Made by a program: the position numbers and the translations under genes
The notes under the pieces: generated by a model
Databases searched by the model: none
The model's input: only the letters and a program-made list of their open reading frames with translations
Told to the model about the DNA's origin: nothing
Part shown: piece after piece, positions 27,513 to 36,757 of the stretch
Layout: the number at the start of each line of letters is the position of its first letter
Position numbering within the stretch: the stretch's first letter is position 1
From: Sphingopyxis macrogoltabida
GTDB lineage: Bacteria > Pseudomonadota > Alphaproteobacteria > Sphingomonadales > Sphingomonadaceae
DNA: 64,000 nt
NCBI RefSeq assembly: GCF_001307295.1
Contig: NZ_CP012700.1
Span: 4,033,001 to 4,097,000 of the forward strand
Reading direction: 5' to 3'

Positions 27513-28439
27513 TCAGTTGCCCATGGGGCCCGCGAGTTTTCCGGGATCAAGCCGCGCGTCGCGCCATTTGAGGCCCCAGTGCATGTGCGGCCCGGTGGCG
27601 CGTCCCGTCCGGCCGACCGTCCCCAGCCGCTGCCCCTGGACCACCCTGTCGCCGACCTTCACGTCGAGCCGCTGGCAATGGAGGAAGGCGCTGTTGAGAC
27701 CCATGCCATGGTCGACGATGAGCAGGTTGCCCTCGAGCGTGAACGGTGCCGCCGCCGCGAGCACGACGACCCCGTCGGCGGGCGCCACGAAGGGGGTTCC
27801 CGCCGGCACCGCGACGTCGGTGCCGCCGTGATAGCTGCCGGGCTTGCCCTGATAGACGCGCTGCGACCCGAAGAAGCCTGACAGGCGCCCGGTCACCGGC
27901 CAGCGGAATTGCTGCCGCCAGCCGTTCGATTCGTGATCGGTCCGCCGCGCCTCGGCGATCTGCGCGAGTTCGGCGGGACGGCGGCGCTCGAACTCGGCGT
28001 CGCTCGCCGCGCTGCCACGATAGGGCGCGTTGATATGCTCGATCCGCCAGCTCCCCGCCGCGACCGCGAGAGAGCGCTCGACGGCGCGTCCGTCGGCGAG
28101 CGTGGCAACGAGGTGCTGGCCGGTTTCGGCATCGCGGTCGAAGGCGATGAGGAAGCTGCCGTCGGCGGCGACCGGCACCGCCTTGCCGTCCAGCATCAGC
28201 GTGCGCGTACCGCCCGGCACCTGCCCGATCAGGACGCCGCCCTGTTCGGGCATGCCGCGAAAGGTGAAATCGCTACGCACCGGCGCGCTCGGTCGCGGCA
28301 CCGGTGCCGGTGTCGGCGCCGGGCTTGCGACGGGCGGCGGCATCGGGGCGGGCGTGCCGGCGGGCGGGACGCAGCTCGCCGTGAGGATCAATAGCGGCAG
28401 CGCGGCCGCGGTGCGGAACCGGTCCTTCGTGCCCCTCAT
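27513..28439 (-). CDS. M23 family metallopeptidase (LytM domain), probable lipoprotein
   Basis: The product has 308 residues. An N-terminal hydrophobic segment ends in LTASC, an imperfect lipobox, followed by a Pro/Ala-rich linker (about 25-52). The C-terminal M23 domain (about 195-300) has the zinc residues in SYHGGTDVAVP (His and Asp) and GPHMHWGLKW (HxH), so all catalytic residues are present. Such enzymes cut peptidoglycan cross-bridges, or serve as regulators of amidases. The start ATG 28439 overlaps the stop of the DUF2093 gene (ATGA), showing co-transcription and likely translational coupling. Confidence 0.9.
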   Translation of the reverse strand: MRGTKDRFRTAAALPLLILTASCVPPAGTPAPMPPPVASPAPTPAPVPRPSAPVRSDFTFRGMPEQGGVLIGQVPGGTRTLMLDGKAVPVAADGSFLIAFDRDAETGQHLVATLADGRAVERSLAVAAGSWRIEHINAPYRGSAASDAEFERRRPAELAQIAEARRTDHESNGWRQQFRWPVTGRLSGFFGSQRVYQGKPGSYHGGTDVAVPAGTPFVAPADGVVVLAAAAPFTLEGNLLIVDHGMGLNSAFLHCQRLDVKVGDRVVQGQRLGTVGRTGRATGPHMHWGLKWRDARLDPGKLAGPMGN

Positions 28440-28648
28440 GCGCCGCGCGTATCGTCCAGCGCGGCCTGTACCGAGATCGCCGCCGTAGCATAGGGTTCTT
28501 GCCGCGCGACCGACCAGTAGCGCAGCTCGTCGAGCCCGATCGCCACCCCGGTCACCGCGCACAGGACATGGTCGCCCGGCGACAGGACACGAAAGCCGTT
28601 GGGTCCGTAGTGGAGGTTGGCGAGGCGGTTGCGGCTGGCGATCAACAT
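28436..28648 (-). CDS. DUF2093 domain protein
   Basis: The product has 70 residues and no export signal. The core YGPNGFRVLSPGDHVLCAVTG...LDELRYWSVARQEPY is the pattern I know as DUF2093, a small alphaproteobacterial family of unknown function. It starts at ATG 28648, 87 bases after the xseA stop on the same strand, and overlaps the M23 peptidase start by four bases. The xseA-DUF2093-peptidase order suggests one transcript. Confidence 0.88.
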   Translation of the reverse strand: MLIASRNRLANLHYGPNGFRVLSPGDHVLCAVTGVAIGLDELRYWSVARQEPYATAAISVQAALDDTRGA

Positions 28649-28735
28649 GGTTTTTGGTCCATTCGGTGTCGGGTCTTTGCCCGACTATAGCCATATCTGG
28701 CAGCGCAGCCACCCCCTCCCCGTTACGTCGGCGGC

Positions 28736-30184
28736 TCAGAACAGCTCGCCCTGCCCCCGCTCCGGCCATAGATCGGCAGGTTTGCGGGCCGACTTTGGCG
28801 GAGCCGGAGACGAAACTGGCGCCGGCGACGGAGGCGTCGGATCGCCCCCGCTCACCGCAACCGGCACGTCGCCGTCGGCGAATTGCAGCCGGAGCGCCCC
28901 TGCTTCGCGCGCGGCGCCGGCCGTCGTCACGATCGCCCCGCCCGCATCGCGCACCATCGCATAGCCGCGCGACAGCAGCGCGCGCGGGTCGAGCGAGACG
29001 AGCAGCCGCCCTAGCCCTTCGAGCAACGCCCGGTCGCGATCCCAGCGCCGCGCGAGCAGGCCGGGACGCAGCGCCGCACCGCGCGTCGCCAGCCGTTCGG
29101 CGACCACCGTCAGCCGGTGCCGCTGCGCCCGGTCGAGCCGGTCGCCGGCATCGTCGAGCCGCTGCCGCTGCGGCGCGTAAAGCGCCTCGCGCCGCGGCAG
29201 GTGCCGCGCGAGGGCGGCAAGCCGTTCACTTGCCAGGGCCTGATGCCGGTTCGCAGCGCCGATCATGCGGCTGGCGCGATGGATGAGCAATTCCTGCAGC
29301 TCGGCGCGCACCGGCACCGCGATCTCGGCGGCCGCCGTCGGGGTCGGCGCGCGCACGTCGGCCACGTGATCGGCGAGCGTCACGTCGGTTTCGTGGCCGA
29401 CGGCGCTGATCGTCGGGATGCGGCAATCGGCGATCGCGCGCACGACAACTTCCTCGTTGAACGCCCACAGATCCTCGATCGAGCCGCCGCCGCGGGCAAC
29501 GATGACGAGGTCGGGACGCGGCACCGGCCCGCCCGGCCGGATCGCATCGAACCCGCGCACCGCATTGGCGACCTGCGCCGCCGCGCCGTCGCCCTGCACC
29601 AGCACCGGCCAGACGATCACGTGCATCGGAAAACGGTCGGCGAGGCGGTGGAGGATGTCGCGGATCACCGCACCGGTCGGCGACGTGACGACTCCGATGA
29701 CAGCGGGAAGCCGCGGCAGTGGCTGCTTGCGCGCCGGGTCGAACAGCCCTTCGGCACCGAGCCGTGCCTTGAGCTTTTCGAACAGGAGCATCAACGCACC
29801 CTCGCCCGCAACCTCCAGCGTGTCGACGACGAGCTGATATTTCGAACGCCCGGGATAGGTGGTGAGCTTGCCGGTCGCGATCACCTCGATCCCGTCCTCG
29901 GGCCGGAAGGCGAGGCGCCCCGCCTGCCCCTTCCACATCACCATGTCGATCAGCGCATTATCGTCCTTCAGCGCCGCATAGAAATGCCCCGAGGCCGCGC
30001 GCTTGGCGCCCGACAGCTCGCCGCGTACCCGAACGCGCGCGAAGCCATCCTCGACTGTCCGCTTGATCGCCGCCGACAATTGGCTGACTGACAAGGCAGG
30101 CGCATTGTCCCCCGGCGCCGCCTCGGCTAACAGCCGCGCTTCGGTGCCATCGTCGGACGCCGTATCGGGAAAAGGGACAGACAT
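28736..30184 (-). CDS. xseA: Exodeoxyribonuclease VII large subunit
   Basis: The product has 482 residues. It has the N-terminal OB-fold for single-stranded DNA (about 30-130), the catalytic domain with [17 protein letters not shown] and [19 protein letters not shown], the [25 protein letters not shown] stretch, and a coiled C-terminal part ending [12 protein letters not shown]. With XseB it degrades single-stranded DNA in both directions in repair. The start ATG 30184 has AGGA about 6 bases upstream. The first 30 residues precede the conserved core. Its start codon overlaps that of the divergent purD gene in the same CATG (30182-30185). Confidence 0.95.
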   Translation of the reverse strand: MSVPFPDTASDDGTEARLLAEAAPGDNAPALSVSQLSAAIKRTVEDGFARVRVRGELSGAKRAASGHFYAALKDDNALIDMVMWKGQAGRLAFRPEDGIEVIATGKLTTYPGRSKYQLVVDTLEVAGEGALMLLFEKLKARLGAEGLFDPARKQPLPRLPAVIGVVTSPTGAVIRDILHRLADRFPMHVIVWPVLVQGDGAAAQVANAVRGFDAIRPGGPVPRPDLVIVARGGGSIEDLWAFNEEVVVRAIADCRIPTISAVGHETDVTLADHVADVRAPTPTAAAEIAVPVRAELQELLIHRASRMIGAANRHQALASERLAALARHLPRREALYAPQRQRLDDAGDRLDRAQRHRLTVVAERLATRGAALRPGLLARRWDRDRALLEGLGRLLVSLDPRALLSRGYAMVRDAGGAIVTTAGAAREAGALRLQFADGDVPVAVSGGDPTPPSPAPVSSPAPPKSARKPADLWPERGQGELF

Positions 30185-31460
30185 GAATATCCTGCTGGTG
30201 GGCTCGGGGGGCCGCGAACATGCGCTGAGCTGGCAGTTGGCGCAATCGGCGAGTTGCCGCAAGCTCTATGCCGCGCCGGGCAATCCGGGGATCGAGGCGC
30301 ACGCCGAATGCGTCGCGATCGCCGCAGATGACATCGACAGCCTGATCGCGTTCGTAAAGGCGCACGCGATCGATTTCGTCGTCGTCGGTCCCGAAGCGCC
30401 GCTGGTCGCGGGGCTCGCCGACCGGCTGCGCGCGATCGGCGTCGCGACCTTCGGCCCCGGCGCCGCGGCAGCGCGGCTCGAGGGATCGAAGGGCTTCACC
30501 AAGGACCTGTGCGCGCGTGCGTCGATCCCGACCGCCGCCTATGTCCGCTGCACCAGCGCCGAGGAAGCGCATGCGGTGCTCGAGGGCTTTGCGATCCCCG
30601 TCGTGATCAAGGCCGACGGCCTTGCCGCAGGCAAGGGCGTGATCATCGCCGAAACCGCGGCCGAAGCGGCGGCTGCGATCGACGACATGTTCGACGGCGC
30701 CTTCGGCGGCGCCGGCGCCGAGGTGGTGATCGAGGAATTCATGACCGGCGAGGAGGCAAGCTTCTTCGCGCTGTCCGACGGTACGGACGTGATCGCATTC
30801 GGCAGCGCGCAGGATCACAAGCGCGTCGGCGACGGCGATATCGGTCCGAACACCGGCGGCATGGGCGCCTACAGCCCCGCGCCCGTGCTCACCGCCGAAC
30901 TCGAAGCCGCGGTGATGGACCGCATCATCCGGCCGACTGTCAGGGCGCTTGCCGCCGAGGGCTCGCCTTATGTCGGCGTGCTGTTCGCCGGGCTGATGCT
31001 CACCGGCGAAGGGCCGAAGTTGATCGAATATAATTGCCGCTTCGGCGATCCCGAATGCCAGGTGCTGATGATGCGCTTCAGGGGCGACCTCGCGGCGCTG
31101 CTGTACGCCGCTGCCACGGACAGCATTACCGCGGCGGAGGCGCCGGCCTTCGCGCACGACTATGCGCTCACCGTCGTAATGGCGGCGAACGGGTATCCGG
31201 GCACACCCGAAAAGGGCGGCGCGATTCGCGACATCGCCGCGGCCGAAGCTGGCGGCGTGCGCGTTTTCCACGCCGGAACGGCGAGGGTCGATGGCGCAAT
31301 CGTTGCGACGGGAGGCCGCGTCCTCAACGTGACGGCGACGGGCAAGAGCGTTACCGAAGCGCAGGCACGGGCCTACGCATCGGTCGACAAACTCGATTTC
31401 CCGACCGGTTTCTGCCGCCGCGACATCGGCTGGCGCGAGGTCGCGCGCGAGGCGGAATAG
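30183..31460 (+). CDS. purD: Phosphoribosylamine--glycine ligase
   Basis: The product has 425 residues, normal for PurD. The N-terminal loop [17 protein letters not shown], the ATP-grasp part with [13 protein letters not shown] (about 140), [22 protein letters not shown] (about 215) and [12 protein letters not shown] (about 285) are all present. It joins glycine to phosphoribosylamine in purine synthesis in the cytoplasm. The start is ATG 30183 with AAGGGA 6-7 bases upstream, overlapping the divergent xseA start. Its promoter must therefore lie inside xseA. It is followed 59 bases later by the HhH protein gene. Confidence 0.97.
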   Translation: MNILLVGSGGREHALSWQLAQSASCRKLYAAPGNPGIEAHAECVAIAADDIDSLIAFVKAHAIDFVVVGPEAPLVAGLADRLRAIGVATFGPGAAAARLEGSKGFTKDLCARASIPTAAYVRCTSAEEAHAVLEGFAIPVVIKADGLAAGKGVIIAETAAEAAAAIDDMFDGAFGGAGAEVVIEEFMTGEEASFFALSDGTDVIAFGSAQDHKRVGDGDIGPNTGGMGAYSPAPVLTAELEAAVMDRIIRPTVRALAAEGSPYVGVLFAGLMLTGEGPKLIEYNCRFGDPECQVLMMRFRGDLAALLYAAATDSITAAEAPAFAHDYALTVVMAANGYPGTPEKGGAIRDIAAAEAGGVRVFHAGTARVDGAIVATGGRVLNVTATGKSVTEAQARAYASVDKLDFPTGFCRRDIGWREVAREAE

Positions 31461-31519
31461 GCGGCGCTGGACGCGGCCGGCGCGCCCGCATAGGCTGAAC
31501 GGAAAGCAGGGAGAGCAAC

Positions 31520-32260
31520 ATGACGTGGCTTCAGGAAAATTGGATCGTCGCGGTCGTCGGCCTCGTCGTCGCGGTCATACTGCTGTGGTGGCTCTTCGGC
31601 CGCAAGAAACCCGAAGAGATCGCGCCGCCGGCCGCGACTCGCGCCGAACCGCGCAAGCCGCTCGAACCGGCAAAGCCCGAGATCATCGCGGCCGAGCCGG
31701 CGCGCTTCAAGCCGGTCGAGCCGGCACCCGCACCGACGCCGCCGCCCACGCCGGTCGCCAAGGCGGCGCCTCCTCCCGCACCAAAGCCCGAGCCCGCCCT
31801 CGATATTCCCGAAGAACCCTCGGTTCCGGCAGCGCCCGCAGCCGAGACGCCGCCCGCCCCCGAACCCCGCCCTGCCACGGCGCCCGAGCCGGAACCGGAA
31901 CCGGAGCCCACGTCGGAACCGGAGCGCGCTGTTCCCGAGGAACCGACCGTTCCGCCGCCGGCCCCCGAACCCGCTCCGGCACCTTCGCCGGCGCCGGCGC
32001 CGGCGGCAAAGACGGACAATCTGCAATTGTTGAAGGGCGTCGGGCCCAAGATGGTCGCGCTGCTCGGCGGTCTCGGCGTCACCAGCTTTCAACAGATCGC
32101 GGACTGGACCGACGCCGATATCGCGGTGATCGATCCGCAACTCGGCGCGTTCCAAGGCCGTATCGCGCGCGACAATATCGTCGATCAGGCGGGGTATCTT
32201 GCCCGCGGCGACAAGGCCGGTTTCGAAGCGAAATATGGGGCGCTCGGCGGCGAACTCTGA
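31520..32260 (+). CDS. Membrane-anchored protein with Pro/Ala/Glu linker and C-terminal helix-hairpin-helix domain
   Basis: The product has 246 residues: one membrane helix (about 3-27, WIVAVVGLVVAVILLWWLFG), a 130-residue linker rich in Pro, Ala and Glu with PEPEPE runs, and a C-terminal domain (about 165-246, LLKGVGPKMVALLGGLGVTSFQQIADWT) of the helix-hairpin-helix kind sometimes called flap-endonuclease-like or fused to respiratory complex I proteins. No nuclease metal site is evident, so DNA binding or protein binding is as likely as catalysis. Topology with a short N-terminus outside and the domain in the cytoplasm is inferred. The ATG has GGGAGAG upstream. Function unknown. Confidence 0.8.
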   Translation: MTWLQENWIVAVVGLVVAVILLWWLFGRKKPEEIAPPAATRAEPRKPLEPAKPEIIAAEPARFKPVEPAPAPTPPPTPVAKAAPPPAPKPEPALDIPEEPSVPAAPAAETPPAPEPRPATAPEPEPEPEPTSEPERAVPEEPTVPPPAPEPAPAPSPAPAPAAKTDNLQLLKGVGPKMVALLGGLGVTSFQQIADWTDADIAVIDPQLGAFQGRIARDNIVDQAGYLARGDKAGFEAKYGALGGEL

Positions 32261-32336
32261 TTTCGGCAGTGTTTCGAGGCTTGTATCGCAAGCGCTCTTA
32301 ACGGCCGATTGCGGCCGATAGTTGCCGTTCCCGTCG

Positions 32337-32423
32337 TGCACCCCGGCGAAAGCCGGGGCCCAGGGCGTAGTCACGCAAGGCCGGCTTTCCATCGCTCTGG
32401 GCCCCGGCTTCCGCCGGGGATCA
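32337..32423. repeat. Palindromic intergenic repeat, family C, copy 1
   Basis: The left end has CACCCCGGCGAAAGCCGGGG and the right end CCCCGGCTTCCGCCGGGGAT, so each end is a hairpin and the whole is an inverted repeat of about 87 bases. A second copy lies at 63803-63892. It lies between the HhH gene and the Bax-inhibitor gene. Confidence 0.85.
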
Positions 32424-32490
32424 CATCGGAACCGCCAACGTCCGTTCCCCACCCCAAAGCCGACATTCAAACCCGACGATCTTTCACGCA

Positions 32491-32525
32491 AAGAAAAAGC
32501 CCGGCGAATCGCTTCGCCGGGCTTT
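32491..32525 (-). terminator. Rho-independent terminator of the Bax inhibitor-1 family gene
   Basis: A perfect 13-bp stem (32525-32513 with 32508-32496 on the minus strand) with a four-base loop is followed by TTCTTT. It lies 26 bases beyond the stop at 32551. The rest of the 32261-32550 gap holds only the repeat listed separately. Confidence 0.9.
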
Positions 32526-32550
32526 CCCGTTCGATTGCTTGTCCGACCGC

Positions 32551-33288
32551 TTATTCGCGGCTGCCCAGCAGGTTGAGCAGGAAGGTGAACATGTTGACGA
32601 AGTCGAGATAGAGGCTGAGCGCCCCCATGATCACCGACTTGCCGACAAAGTCGGTCCCGCGGACATAGAAATACATGCTCTTGATCTTCTGCGTGTCATA
32701 GGCCGTCAGACCCGCGAAAACGAGCACGCCGATCACGCTGATCGCCAGGCTGAGCGCATTCGACTGGAAGACGAAAGCATTGAGCAGCATCGCGACGATA
32801 ATGCCGAACACACCCATGATCAGAAAGGTGCCGAGGCCCGACAGATCCTTCTTGGTCGTATAGCCATAGAGGCTGAGGCCCATGAAGGCGGCCGCCGTCG
32901 CGAAGAAGGTCTGCGCGATCGACGCGTCGGTAAAGACGAAGAAGATCGACGCCATCGACAGGCCCATGACGACCGAGAAAGCCCAGAACAGGCCCTGTGC
33001 CGCGGTCGTCGATAGCTTGTTGATGCCAAAGCTCAGCACCATCACAAATGCCAGCGGCGCGAACATGATCAGATATTTGACCGCGCCCGGGCCGAACAGC
33101 AGGGCGGGCGCGCCTTCCCAGCGCGAAAAGAGCAGCGCGACGATGCCGGTCAGCAGCACCCCCGACGCCATGTAGTTGTAAACCGACAGCATGTACGACC
33201 GCAGCCCGGCATCGACGGCCTGGTCCATTGCGTTCGCGCCGGCGCCAAAACCGGAAGCCGCCACATTGGGGTCGTTCCAATTCGCCAT
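32551..33288 (-). CDS. Bax inhibitor-1/YccA family membrane protein
   Basis: The product has 245 residues with seven hydrophobic segments after a 30-residue polar N-terminus. The family motif GLTAYDTQKIKSMY (about 197-210) with its conserved aspartate is present, and another near the C-terminus (LYLDFVNMF). Family members are inner membrane proteins with proton- or calcium-leak activity in the best studied cases and, in E. coli, contact with the FtsH protease (YccA). The start ATG 33288 has GGAGA upstream. Single gene with its own terminator. Confidence 0.92.
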   Translation of the reverse strand: MANWNDPNVAASGFGAGANAMDQAVDAGLRSYMLSVYNYMASGVLLTGIVALLFSRWEGAPALLFGPGAVKYLIMFAPLAFVMVLSFGINKLSTTAAQGLFWAFSVVMGLSMASIFFVFTDASIAQTFFATAAAFMGLSLYGYTTKKDLSGLGTFLIMGVFGIIVAMLLNAFVFQSNALSLAISVIGVLVFAGLTAYDTQKIKSMYFYVRGTDFVGKSVIMGALSLYLDFVNMFTFLLNLLGSRE

Positions 33289-33427
33289 TTTTCATCTCCA
33301 TCACCGGCCAGCCCATACCGGCCGTAGGGCGAATATCGGCATTTTCCTCCCCGCTTTCAAGCGAAACCGGACATTACCCGCGCTTTGCGGTTTTCGAACG
33401 CCGCAAAGCTCCTATGCTGGCGCGGCC

Positions 33428-34042
33428 ATGTCGACCCACCGCCTCTTCGTCGCGCTGCGGCCGCCGCGAGCGATCCGCGAACAGCTCGTCGCCGCGATGC
33501 ACGGCATTTCCGCCGCCCGCTGGCAGAGCGACGACCAGCTTCACCTGACGTTGCGCTTCATCGGCGAGGTCGACCGCCACCGTGCCGAGGATATCGCCGC
33601 GGCGCTCGGCAGCCTGCACGCGCCCGCCGTCGCCGCGCGCCTTGCCGGGGTCGGAATGTTCGAACGCCGGGGTCGCCCGCACACCGTCTGGGCCGGCGTC
33701 GAGCCACAGGAACCGGTTGCGGCACTCCACCGCAAGGTCGACCAACTCCTCGCGCGTGTCGGCGTCGATCCCGAAACGCGTGCCTTTCAGCCGCATATCA
33801 CCCTTGCCCGCCTGAGTCATGCCGCCGGGCTGGTCGCGCCGTTCCTCGCGCTGCACAGCGATCTCGCGAGCGCACCCTTCGTCTTTGACCATGCCCTGCT
33901 CTACGAAAGCGAGATGGGCCATGGCGGGTCGCGCTATCATCCGGTCGCGCGCTATACGCTTTTCGCAGACGCCGCGACCAGCGCCGCGGCGACCGCGCCG
34001 ACATCGTCCCACGTCGCGGCAAAGCCGCCTTCGTCGCCATAA
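33428..34042 (+). CDS. thpR: RNA 2',3'-cyclic phosphodiesterase (2H family)
   Basis: The product has 204 residues. The two catalytic 2H motifs are HLTL (39-42) and HITL (123-126). The family opens 2',3'-cyclic phosphates at RNA ends. Normal members end just after the YHPVARYTLFA strand (about residue 179); here the frame runs on for about 25 residues of low-complexity Ala/Ser/Thr/Pro. That tail lies wholly within the 91-base overlap (33952-34042) with the facing phosphatase gene and is probably a by-product of a lost stop codon. The start is ATG 33428; the frame is open further upstream but without a ribosome site. Confidence 0.9.
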   Translation: MSTHRLFVALRPPRAIREQLVAAMHGISAARWQSDDQLHLTLRFIGEVDRHRAEDIAAALGSLHAPAVAARLAGVGMFERRGRPHTVWAGVEPQEPVAALHRKVDQLLARVGVDPETRAFQPHITLARLSHAAGLVAPFLALHSDLASAPFVFDHALLYESEMGHGGSRYHPVARYTLFADAATSAAATAPTSSHVAAKPPSSP

Positions 34043-34440
34043 TAGGGATCGGCGACGCTGTCGCCCGCGCGCCCCGGCACCAAATCGAGCATCAGCCGCA
34101 GCTTTGCCATCGCATCGGCAGGCGCGAGTGCACGGGCATCGCGAAGGTTGGCTTCGTCGGCGGCGAGGATCAGGTCGAAGCGATAGAAATCCTCGCGAAC
34201 CAGCTGGCGAGCCCGAAGGTCGCCGATGTCGGTGCCGCGGCGACGCGCCTCGGCCTGCGCGCGCCGGTCGGGCGGATGGCCGATATGCCAGTCGGCCGTG
34301 CCCGCCGAATCGAGCGTCGCATCGATGCCCGCTGCGGCAAAGGCCGCGCGTGCCGCGCCCTCGGCCAGCGGCGAGCGGCAGATATTGCCGAGACAGAGGA
34401 AGAGAATCGCGGGTTTCGCATCCTGTCGATCGTTACGCAT
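33952..34440 (-). CDS. Low molecular weight protein-tyrosine phosphatase
   Basis: The product has 162 residues. The active-site loop is CLGNICRS (Cys16, Arg22) and the general acid is Asp131 in ADPYYG, the full layout of the family. These enzymes remove phosphate from tyrosine in proteins; bacterial members often control polysaccharide export kinases, while others form part of stress responses. No kinase partner is adjacent. A UDP-glucose dehydrogenase gene lies 2.4 kb away, which is weak support for a polysaccharide link. Its 3' end overlaps the thpR 3' end by 91 bases. Confidence 0.92.
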   Translation of the reverse strand: MRNDRQDAKPAILFLCLGNICRSPLAEGAARAAFAAAGIDATLDSAGTADWHIGHPPDRRAQAEARRRGTDIGDLRARQLVREDFYRFDLILAADEANLRDARALAPADAMAKLRLMLDLVPGRAGDSVADPYYGDEGGFAATWDDVGAVAAALVAASAKSV

Positions 34441-34546
34441 ATCGCTCCTGTCGCCCGCAAAGTTGAACCGACTTTCAACTTGCGCCTTTTCGCGGCTCTG
34501 CTAGCCATTGGCGTCAACGATAACGGGTGAGTGGGAGGGATGCCAG

Positions 34547-36145
34547 ATGGCCGAGGATATGAGCCACGGTGGCGCGGCGCACGAGCAGGCGCCCGCCGCC
34601 CCGGCCAGCGCGAGCGGCTATAGCTGGTACGTGCTGCTGGTGCTCGTCGTCGTCTATATCCTGAACTTCATCGACCGGCAGATCCTCAGTATCCTCGCGG
34701 TCGATATCAAGGCCGACCTTGGCCTGTCCGACGGCGACATGGGCTTCCTCGGCGGCGCCGCCTTCGCGGTCTTTTATGCGCTGTTCGGCATTCCGCTCGG
34801 CCGCCTCGCCGACAATTGGAACCGGGTGAAATTGCTGTCGATCGGCCTGACCCTGTGGTCGGCGATGACTGCCGCATCGGGCTTCGCATACAACCAGGCG
34901 ACCCTGACGCTCGCGCGCATGGGAGTGGGCGTCGGCGAAGCGACCGCCAGCCCGACCGCCTATTCGCTGATCTCCGACTATTTCCCGAAGCGGCAGAAAG
35001 CGACGGCGCTCGCCATCTATTCGTCGGGCTTGTACCTCGGCGGCGGCGTTTCGCTGTTCATTGGCGCGTTGATCCTCGAGGGGTGGAATAGGGCCTATCC
35101 GGCTGGCGGCCCGTTGGGGCTGGTGGGCTGGCAGGCGGCCTTCCTCGCCGTCGGCATTCCTGGACTGTTGCTCGCCCTGTGGGTCGCATCGCTGCGCGAG
35201 CCGGTGCGCGGGGCGATGGACGGCACCCCGGCGCACGGCTCGCCGACGCCCTTCCGCGAATTCGGCAAGGATCTGTCGATGATCGTGCCGCCGCTTACGC
35301 TTTATGGCGCATGGCAGCGCGGGCCCGCGGCACTGGCGATCAACATCGGCTTCGCCGCGGCGGTCAGCGCCTTTGCCTGGTGGATGATCGGGCTGACCGG
35401 CAATTTCCCGCAATGGTCGGCCGTCGCACTCGGCTATTATGCTGTCTTCTCCTGGGCCTGCACGCTCCGCGCACACGATCCCGCGACCTTCCGGCTGATC
35501 TGGGGGACGCCGGCGTTTATCTGCACGACATTGGGCTACGGCCTTGTCAGCCTCGCCGCCTATGCGCTCGCCTTCTGGTCGGCGCCCTATGCCGAAGCGG
35601 TGCTGGGCCTCCCCAAGCAGGAACTGGCCTTCATCCTCGGCGCGAACGGCGCGGTCAGCGGCTTTGTCGGAGTGATCATCGGCGGCCGGATCGCCGACGC
35701 GCTGCGCGAGAAAAACCCGGCGGGGCGCATCCTGATGATCATCTTCGGCGTCGTCGCGCCGGTCGTGCCGATCTGGATCGGTTATACGACCGAGGATTCG
35801 ACGATATTCTATACGATGAACTTCCTTGCCGGCCTTTTCGGTGCCGCCGCACTGGGCGCCGCCGCGGCTACGACGCAGGATCTGGTGCTGCCGCGGATGC
35901 GCGGGACGGCGACGGCCGCCTTCTTCCTCGGCACGACGCTCGTCGGCCTGTCCTTCGGCCCCTATATGGTCGGACAGATTTCCGATCTTGCCGGGACAAT
36001 CGTCGACGGCAAACCGGTGGGCGACCTGCGCACCGGCATCCTGTCGCTGATCGGCGTCGCGCCGATCGCGCTCGGGCTGCTCATCTATGCCTATCGCGCC
36101 GTGCCGCAGGCCGAAGCGACGATCGAGGAACGGGCGCGGGTCTAG
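34547..36145 (+). CDS. MFS transporter (spinster-like)
   Basis: The product has 532 residues with 12 or more membrane helices and a 25-residue polar N-terminus. Helix 1 has the NFIDRQILSILAVDIKADLGL string and the helix 2-3 loop GIPLGRLADNWNRVKLLSIG, typical of the spinster-like family in sphingomonads, frequently found near aromatic or lipid catabolism genes. An insertion near the middle (about 230-350) adds further hydrophobic segments. The substrate is not evident. The start is ATG 34547, with GGGAGGGA 6 bases upstream; the in-frame TTG at 34508 is not used in my view. A 24-base perfect palindrome follows the stop. Confidence 0.9.
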   Translation: MAEDMSHGGAAHEQAPAAPASASGYSWYVLLVLVVVYILNFIDRQILSILAVDIKADLGLSDGDMGFLGGAAFAVFYALFGIPLGRLADNWNRVKLLSIGLTLWSAMTAASGFAYNQATLTLARMGVGVGEATASPTAYSLISDYFPKRQKATALAIYSSGLYLGGGVSLFIGALILEGWNRAYPAGGPLGLVGWQAAFLAVGIPGLLLALWVASLREPVRGAMDGTPAHGSPTPFREFGKDLSMIVPPLTLYGAWQRGPAALAINIGFAAAVSAFAWWMIGLTGNFPQWSAVALGYYAVFSWACTLRAHDPATFRLIWGTPAFICTTLGYGLVSLAAYALAFWSAPYAEAVLGLPKQELAFILGANGAVSGFVGVIIGGRIADALREKNPAGRILMIIFGVVAPVVPIWIGYTTEDSTIFYTMNFLAGLFGAAALGAAAATTQDLVLPRMRGTATAAFFLGTTLVGLSFGPYMVGQISDLAGTIVDGKPVGDLRTGILSLIGVAPIALGLLIYAYRAVPQAEATIEERARV

Positions 36146-36157
36146 GTTGTCCCGGGA

Positions 36158-36181
36158 CTCCTCCCCGCGCGCGGGGAGGAG
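36158..36181. terminator. Perfect 24-base GC palindrome between convergent genes
   Basis: CTCCTCCCCGCG at 36158-36169 is followed at once by its exact reverse complement. It lies 12 bases after the MFS stop and 9 bases before the sodC stop. It lacks a T run on either side, so it may be a bidirectional hairpin barrier or a repeat element rather than a standard terminator. Confidence 0.55.
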
Positions 36182-36190
36182 CGATTGCGA

Positions 36191-36757
36191 CTAGTCCGCC
36201 TTGGCGACGATCACGCCGCAGGCAATGCGGTCGCCGCTGTTGCCGCTGGGATCGGTCCGGTAATCGTCGGGCTTGGCATGGATCACGAACGCCGCGCCGT
36301 CGGCGTCGAGCAACCCGCCGTCGCCGGCCAGGCGCGTGCCGACGAGGGTCAGCGTCGCGCGGCCGATCGTGTCGGGCTCGACGACGAGGTTCGGCATGTC
36401 GCCATGATGCGCGCCCATCGGATTTTCACGCCCGTGCTGCGCGCCGGTCGGATTCCAGTGCGGCCCGGCGCTCGTATATTTGGGGCCTTCGCAAAGCCCG
36501 ACGGCGTGGACGTGCATGCCATAGGTGCCCGCCGCGAAGCCGCGCGCGACCAGTTCGAGCCGGAGGCCGTTCGTATCCTTGAAAATATCGACGCGGCCGC
36601 GATCGCTACCGCTGGCGTCGGTCAGTTGCGCCACCGCATCGGGCTCGGGCAGCTTGTCGGGCGATCCCTTGCCCGTCAGGCTGGCGCAGCCCGCCAGCGC
36701 GAGGGCGATCAGGCCGGTGGCCAGCAATGTGCCGTTGCGGCGCGATACGATCGTCAT
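36191..36757 (-). CDS. sodC: Cu/Zn superoxide dismutase, lipoprotein form
   Basis: The product has 188 residues. The signal sequence ends in the lipobox LAGC (Cys24), so the protein should be a membrane-anchored periplasmic lipoprotein. Copper ligands are His82, His84, His108 or its neighbour, and His160; zinc ligands come from His100, His108, His117/118 and Asp120; Cys89 and Cys180 fit the conserved disulfide. It turns superoxide into peroxide and oxygen in the periplasm. The start is ATG 36757 with GGGAG upstream. Monocistronic, facing the MFS gene. Confidence 0.94.
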   Translation of the reverse strand: MTIVSRRNGTLLATGLIALALAGCASLTGKGSPDKLPEPDAVAQLTDASGSDRGRVDIFKDTNGLRLELVARGFAAGTYGMHVHAVGLCEGPKYTSAGPHWNPTGAQHGRENPMGAHHGDMPNLVVEPDTIGRATLTLVGTRLAGDGGLLDADGAAFVIHAKPDDYRTDPSGNSGDRIACGVIVAKAD

